From the NCBI RefSeq assembly GCF_964246085.1, contig NZ_CAXTPD010000002.1: 64,000 nucleotides of DNA. One strand, given 5' to 3'. Source of the stretch: Brotaphodocola sp003480315. Lineage in GTDB: Bacteria; Bacillota; Clostridia; Lachnospirales; Lachnospiraceae. Below the pieces are notes generated by a model that was not told where the DNA came from, did not search any database, and worked only from the letters and a program-made list of their open reading frames with translations. This document shows positions 59,655 to 64,000 of this stretch, piece after piece (the first letter of the stretch is position 1; each line of letters begins with the position of its first letter). The translations under genes were made by a program, and so were the position numbers.

Positions 59655-60977
59655 CTACCGGAACTGATACCTGATTCCTGCTATGCTCAGATCTGTTCCT
59701 TCCCGGACTTCGATCGTCTCGTTATTTTCCAGCATACGGCCATTCACCATGGTTCCGTTTGTAGAATTCAGATCCTGAACATAATAATGCCCGTCTTTCT
59801 GGTCAATACGAAGATGCAGGCGGCTGACGGTTTCACGATTCAGCACATGATCTACCAGATTTTCCTGTTTGCCGATGATAAAAGGATAATATGCTATCCT
59901 GATGTCCGGTTCGCCGTCATCCAGTGCCCGGAGAATCCGAAGTCCGATTTCACTTTCATCCTTTCCCGGATTTAAAAGTACAGTACCGCTGCCCTGCTGC
60001 AAAAATGGCACCGATGATGCGCTGCCGCCTGAAAACGATGTCATTCCACCGATTCTGTCATCTTCATCCAGATGACCGGCAGACGCTCCATATCCTGACT
60101 GTGTCTCACCCACAAACATCAGATCCCACGGCATCTGCATTTCCCGCTCCTGTTCGCGCTGTTTTTCCTCTTTGCGTGCTTTCCTGCGCTGCTTCCATCT
60201 GCCAAACAGCCCAAAGGATTCCTTCACGGTATCTGTCTGGATCTGTCTCGCACGCACCATTCCCGGTTTCCATTCTGTCTCTGCACGGTCTGTATGGATA
60301 TCCCGGCCGGGCTGCCGCTGTTCTGGCTTCTTCCTGTTTTCAGCCATTCCGGTATTTCTCCGGTCCGCCTCGCCCTGACGTATTTCAAAATCCTGAAGCG
60401 GCTCTGCATCCCTTTCACAGTCCGTGCGGTTGATATCCAGTTTCTGCTGCGCAAGCCGGAGAATATCTTCCATTCCATAATTTTCTTTTCTGGTTTCCTG
60501 ATATAGTCCATAAGCCAGCACAACCGATTCTTTATCCTTGTGATCCACCTTGCCCAGCAGATACTCGAGCAGGCGGCTGTAATCCTCCGGGAAATCACGC
60601 TCCAGCCCCGGGACCAGACACAACCAGACTTTCAGGCTTTCCGGCTCGACATATAAATACTCCGGAGTAAGCAGTACACAGTTTTCACTCAGCAGATACT
60701 GCTCCATATGCTCCAGCGCATACGCAATTCCCCTCACCAGCGTCCGGATCTGCCCGGCCTGTACCGACTGCCCTTCCAAAAGACGGAAAAGCGGCTGTTT
60801 TGATGTGATCTCATAAAAAAAGCGGATATCCGTATCTTTTTTCCGCACCTGAAAATGAAGAACTCCATCAATCTGGTTCTGTCCCAGCATATTCTGCTCA
60901 AATGGAATCTCATCCCGTTTTTCTGTCTCCACGATCAGATAATTTCGTTTCATTTCTCTCTGATAACTGATATTCAT
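59655..60977 (-). CDS. FHA-domain protein with DUF6382-like N terminus, Tad locus
   Basis: The 440-residue protein has an N-terminal domain of about 165 residues typical of DUF6382 (MNISYQREMKRNYLIVE...). A polar linker follows, with a basic stretch (RRKARKEEKQREQ). The C-terminal FHA domain has SRLHLRI, DLNSTNGTMVNG and the usual strand pattern. FHA binds phosphothreonine, so the protein could bring Ser/Thr kinase signalling to the pilus machinery. The start at 60977 overlaps the upstream TadE-like stop codon (ATGA) and has GGAGG upstream. Confidence 0.88.
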   Translation of the reverse strand: MNISYQREMKRNYLIVETEKRDEIPFEQNMLGQNQIDGVLHFQVRKKDTDIRFFYEITSKQPLFRLLEGQSVQAGQIRTLVRGIAYALEHMEQYLLSENCVLLTPEYLYVEPESLKVWLCLVPGLERDFPEDYSRLLEYLLGKVDHKDKESVVLAYGLYQETRKENYGMEDILRLAQQKLDINRTDCERDAEPLQDFEIRQGEADRRNTGMAENRKKPEQRQPGRDIHTDRAETEWKPGMVRARQIQTDTVKESFGLFGRWKQRRKARKEEKQREQEREMQMPWDLMFVGETQSGYGASAGHLDEDDRIGGMTSFSGGSASSVPFLQQGSGTVLLNPGKDESEIGLRILRALDDGEPDIRIAYYPFIIGKQENLVDHVLNRETVSRLHLRIDQKDGHYYVQDLNSTNGTMVNGRMLENNETIEVREGTDLSIAGIRYQFR

Positions 60978-61303
60978 TCTGTTATATCCTCCACCAACCC
61001 CCACATTCTCAATGCTGTTTCCGGACGGAATACCGGTGCTGAAATTTCCAGATTCCATTCGTTTCCTTCTGCCTGCCGTTTTATCCTTCTTTCCTCTGCA
61101 TGTTCAATCTGGTGTCGCTCCCGCTCTACCGTCTCATGCAGAGCAAACATCCCGCCTGCCCGGGCACTCCAGCTCATAGCCTGTCCCATCAGCACCATGA
61201 TCGTAAACAGTACAACTGCCATGACTCCCGCTGCCTCTACAGTAATGCTGGCACACAGGCTTTTTTCTCTTCCGGCAGTAAATGTATACAAAAATACGTT
61301 CAT
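60974..61303 (-). CDS. TadE-like pseudopilin
   Basis: The 109-residue protein has a short N terminus, then CASITVEAAGVMAVVLFTIMVLM, the TadE-type processing and membrane segment with Glu at position 5 of the mature part. A polar, charged C-terminal half follows. The start at 61303 overlaps the prepilin peptidase stop codon (ATGA, 61300-61303), so translation is coupled; the frame is open far upstream inside the peptidase gene but that part has no pilin features. Confidence 0.82.
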   Translation of the reverse strand: MNVFLYTFTAGREKSLCASITVEAAGVMAVVLFTIMVLMGQAMSWSARAGGMFALHETVERERHQIEHAEERRIKRQAEGNEWNLEISAPVFRPETALRMWGLVEDITE

Positions 61304-61878
61304 AGGCAAAAACGGCGCAGCATTGCTGTCATCCGAATGATATCTCTGAGGCGGACAGCCGCAATCCATATCCCCGGTACTGCTGCAAACGGCAAAAACG
61401 GCCACTGCATCTTTCTCCGCATCCGGCCCGTCTGGCTTCCCTGTATGCATCCGCTCACATAATATCCAAGTCCGGCAAGTCCACATATCAGCACTGCTCC
61501 TCCAAGAACAAAGATCGTATCCCATAATCCCAAATACCAGCCACATATCAGAAAAAACCAGCAGTCTCCTTTACCAATTTCTTCTCCGTATTTGAAAAAA
61601 AGAAACAGCGCCAGCCCTGGCAGCTGCCCTAACAGAAACGATTGAAATATATTCTCCCAGAGCTCCGGCAGCAGCCTTTGGCTCTGCGCCGATGCCAGTA
61701 CATCTGCCGCCGTTTCCACTCCCGATAAACAGCAAAGACCCAGACCAGCCACGCCAAATATCCAGAAAAGTCTCACATTTATCTCTTTTGTTTTGAAATC
61801 CTGCCAGGCTGCCATAAGCAGAAAAAGCATAAATATACCAAGCCGCACTGCCTGCACTGCAAAATTTAAAATTCCCAT
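61300..61878 (-). CDS. A24 prepilin peptidase (TadV/CpaA type)
   Basis: The enzyme processes Flp-type prepilins and TadE-like pseudopilins at the membrane. The 192-residue protein has about six helices and the two catalytic aspartates, Asp27 (AAWQDFKTKEI) and Asp105 (GKGD). It lacks the N-methylating domain of larger PilD enzymes, as is usual for Tad systems. It is coupled to the TadE-like gene by a 4-bp overlap. Confidence 0.92.
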   Translation of the reverse strand: MGILNFAVQAVRLGIFMLFLLMAAWQDFKTKEINVRLFWIFGVAGLGLCCLSGVETAADVLASAQSQRLLPELWENIFQSFLLGQLPGLALFLFFKYGEEIGKGDCWFFLICGWYLGLWDTIFVLGGAVLICGLAGLGYYVSGCIQGSQTGRMRRKMQWPFLPFAAVPGIWIAAVRLRDIIRMTAMLRRFCL

Positions 61879-61940
61879 ATCAGATCACATACCCTCTTTC
61901 CTGTATTTCGCATTCCAGGCCAACGTGCTCCTCGTTTTGT

Positions 61941-62939
61941 TCACCCACCGCAGTATGAACACGCACCCAGATGCTTTACATCCTTTCGTCTTACCGCCCG
62001 CACATACGCCGTGATCGACTTACAGTCCTGTCTGCTGTGATAACGGCTGCCGCTCGACATGATATAAACCGTACTGCCCTTTGCGGCCTCCTTCCCACAG
62101 GAAACGCACGGATAATATTTTCCTCCATTTATATTACGCTTCTCTGCCATATGCTCCCACGACACAGCTGTCAGACGATTTGAAAGATAATGGCAGTTCC
62201 GGTCCGGGTGATACCGCGTACTGTTCTTTCCGATATAGACAATCTGCTCATCTTCTCCGCCGTCCGAATCACGCTCCCCATATCGGCCCTCACGCCCGGT
62301 CCAGCATCTGCGCCTGCAGCGTATCGTACGGTGCAGGGAGGAAAGGCCCAACACCGGAAATGGCATGGATATCTCATAGTCCATCACCAGATCCAGAACC
62401 TCATCCTCCTTCCGCACTGAAGATTTCCGCATACTGATATGTGATATCCGTTCTGTATCGCAGTAAGACATCACTTTTGCACGGGCATAAAGCGGAGCTG
62501 CCGCCTGCTCCGCATTGAGACAGAAGGTCTTATCTGATTCTCCGGCACCTGAACTATTTTCCTGTTTTTCTTCGTTCAGGCTATCCAGAAGATAGGCAAA
62601 CTGACTGAGTTCTTCTCCAGCGCTCTCCAGTCCCGCCTGCATTTTCCGCTCAGTTATCATGATTTTTGCAGGAAGCATCAGGCTGACGGACGCAAAAATC
62701 AGAAGCGACAGGGTAAACGCCGCTTCCAGTGTCATGGAAGCCTTCATTTTCCTCTGATTTTCAGATTTTCTCTGTTTCCGGGAGATGAAAGGGAATGCTC
62801 TGCTGACCGGACCACATTCTGCCTTACGGAGCATACTTCGTTTTCTTACATAAAAGGGGCTTCGTACTTGGAGAGGTACATTTGTTTTATTATTTTGCTC
62901 TGTCTGCTCCTCACTGCTGTGTTTCTTCCAGCAAAGCAT
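61941..62939 (-). CDS. TadE/TadF-like protein with duplicated Cys/His C-terminal motif
   Basis: The 332-residue protein has a basic N-terminal leader of about 66 residues. The pseudopilin-like segment KASMTLEAAFTLSLLIFASV follows, then an outer region. At the C terminus are two tandem copies of a small domain: VYIGKNSTRYHPDRNC with C-x2-C (Tyr243, His244, Cys249, Cys278, Cys281), and VYIMSSGSRYHSRQDC with C-x2-C (Tyr300, His301, Cys306, Cys327, Cys330). The pattern recalls Ada-type zinc-binding modules. Metal or substrate is unknown. It belongs to the Tad-type locus. Confidence 0.78.
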   Translation of the reverse strand: MLCWKKHSSEEQTEQNNKTNVPLQVRSPFYVRKRSMLRKAECGPVSRAFPFISRKQRKSENQRKMKASMTLEAAFTLSLLIFASVSLMLPAKIMITERKMQAGLESAGEELSQFAYLLDSLNEEKQENSSGAGESDKTFCLNAEQAAAPLYARAKVMSYCDTERISHISMRKSSVRKEDEVLDLVMDYEISMPFPVLGLSSLHRTIRCRRRCWTGREGRYGERDSDGGEDEQIVYIGKNSTRYHPDRNCHYLSNRLTAVSWEHMAEKRNINGGKYYPCVSCGKEAAKGSTVYIMSSGSRYHSRQDCKSITAYVRAVRRKDVKHLGACSYCGG

Positions 62940-62986
62940 TCCTTTTCACCTCCCTTCCCAAGAGAATTTATCGCAGCAAATTTCTA

Positions 62987-64000
62987 TCAGTACCGGCGTT
63001 CGGCCTTTACTGTCATCATCATACTGTAATCACGATTTCCAGTCAGGTTTTCCACAAAAGCCGGAGAGAAAAAAAGATGCTTCCCACAGACATTCCCCGA
63101 CATCTGAACCTGATATACCGCATTGCGCATGCAAAAGCCGCTTTTCCCCTGTGCCAGATTCAACTCGATCACATCCATGATCCGGTAATCCTGACGGACC
63201 ATCGGTGTTACAAACAGCAGGATTTTCAGCCAGGAAAGATATGAAAGACCGCTGTCACCGCCGCCCGCATCCAGGTTTCTGTTTTTTGCCATGCTTATGA
63301 GGTTTTCTATCGTAAGCGTCCAATCATCCTTTTTCTTGACCAGTTTTACTTTTTTCCCTGCCAGCAGTCCCTTCACATCCATCAGTGCTTCCCCAAGGGA
63401 CCATACCGACATGACAAAAAAGGTTGTTACCAGAACCAGCGGAGTTATGGCTGCTGCTCCCGTAATCACAGTTGCCAGCGTTCTTGCCTGTTTCCTCATT
63501 CCTTTATCCCGAAGAATATGAATCAGGTTCAGACCAGCCCTCACAGCCAGAAGCCGGTGCACCACACCACTCAGATTGTCCGGATCATTTGGGTTTCCAC
63601 AGATCAGATACTCCACCTCATAATCAAGTGCATGTCCGGATGCGGTTTCTTCTGTACAAAACTGTCTGAAAAATTTCCCACAGTATTCATTCACCAGGAT
63701 GTGTTCCGCCATGCTGCCGCTTCCGCTTTCTTCATCGTAGCTTTCTGCCTCAGATGGCAGCAGCGAAGTCTCAACAGTTTTTTTCGAGACTGTCTGCCCT
63801 TCCGGCACCAGAAGTTCCAGTAGTCCTTCCTGATAAAGCTGCTCTACCTGTTTTAACAGATTTTCGGTTTCTTTATCCTTGACTCCATGCGCAAATGACA
63901 GCGCAGGGATTTTGATACTCTGCAAACCATTTCGCACCGGCCTCCACAGGCTTTCATAATCCGGTTCACTGTCACCATCCTCATCGTCATCATCGTCCTC
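62987..64000 (-). CDS. DUF5702-type Tad-locus protein (5' end beyond window)
   Basis: The frame runs open to the window edge. Upstream of the GTG at 63937 the same frame continues through an acidic stretch (EDDDDDEDGDSEPDY), so the gene starts outside. The visible 337 residues include two membrane-spanning or membrane-associated segments near the middle (TLATVITGAAAITPLVLVTT) and a basic KKVKLVKKK patch. DUF5702 proteins are found with Tad pilus genes in clostridia and carry a TadE-like N-terminal helix, which would lie beyond this window. Role unknown. Confidence 0.8.
   Translation of the reverse strand, partial: EDDDDDEDGDSEPDYESLWRPVRNGLQSIKIPALSFAHGVKDKETENLLKQVEQLYQEGLLELLVPEGQTVSKKTVETSLLPSEAESYDEESGSGSMAEHILVNEYCGKFFRQFCTEETASGHALDYEVEYLICGNPNDPDNLSGVVHRLLAVRAGLNLIHILRDKGMRKQARTLATVITGAAAITPLVLVTTFFVMSVWSLGEALMDVKGLLAGKKVKLVKKKDDWTLTIENLISMAKNRNLDAGGGDSGLSYLSWLKILLFVTPMVRQDYRIMDVIELNLAQGKSGFCMRNAVYQVQMSGNVCGKHLFFSPAFVENLTGNRDYSMMMTVKAERRY

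Overview
The window looks like chromosomal DNA from a gut-type, spore-forming anaerobic Firmicute, most likely a Lachnospiraceae (Clostridium cluster XIVa) member. The evidence is a set of clostridial sporulation genes (yabP, yabQ, a SpoIIE-type phosphatase, yyaC), an oxygen-sensitive class I hybrid cluster protein, a bile salt hydrolase, DUF5711 and DUF5702 proteins, roughly half GC content, and strong Shine-Dalgarno sites. About five sixths of the genes lie on the minus strand, which suggests replication forks enter from the right. There is no rRNA, prophage, insertion sequence or CRISPR array. Domain and family names were assigned by eye from motifs and recalled family patterns; no search was run.

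Layout, left to right. 0.1-2.7 kb: clpB under a CIRCE/sigmaA promoter. 2.9-5.6 kb: bioB-bioY behind a BirA-type operator, then an esterase. 5.6-8.4 kb: bile salt hydrolase and hcp, divergent around a 16-bp palindrome. 8.4-13.4 kb: a tight four-gene operon (LRR protein, VWA/DUF2201 protein, MoxR ATPase, MscS channel). 13.6-14.1 kb: four tRNAs (Tyr, Leu, Phe, Gly). 14.3-16.4 kb: an intracellular GH13 amylase. 16.8-23.7 kb: the conserved hup-rqcP-yabP-yabQ-divIC-spoIIE-tilS-hpt-ftsH block, as in Bacillus. 23.8-25.7 kb: a GlgX-like protein that has lost all three catalytic carboxylates. 25.7-31.8 kb: exoA, a sugar nucleotidyltransferase, lepB, a divergent PRPP synthetase, and the dnaD/dnaI helicase-loading pair. 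31.8-32.0 kb: a cluster of DnaA boxes. 32-37 kb: murC, a class A PBP with a long coiled-coil tail, and a small membrane partner.

37-42.9 kb: queT behind a leader of stacked hairpins, a YitT protein, and a LysR-YfcC-M20 peptidase import and hydrolysis operon preceded by a gene interrupted by an in-frame TAG. 43-50 kb: hypoxanthine-DNA glycosylase, shikimate kinase, flavin reductase, CBS-type Mn pyrophosphatase, ROK glucokinase, transketolase. 50-56 kb: uncharacterised envelope and sporulation-associated proteins, including an inactive-looking MPN domain joined through the membrane to LysM. 56-59.6 kb: mtnN, murG, a HIT protein, rhomboid. 59.6-64 kb: the end of a Tad/Flp-type locus (FHA protein, TadE-like pseudopilins, prepilin peptidase, DUF5702 protein running off the edge).

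The strongest leads are the catalytically dead GlgX homologue, the DnaA-box cluster at the dnaD operon, the multi-hairpin queT leader, the hairpin that overlaps the yabP ribosome-binding site, the degenerate MPN-LysM protein, the soluble SpoIIE, and the TAG-interrupted gene before the LysR regulator.
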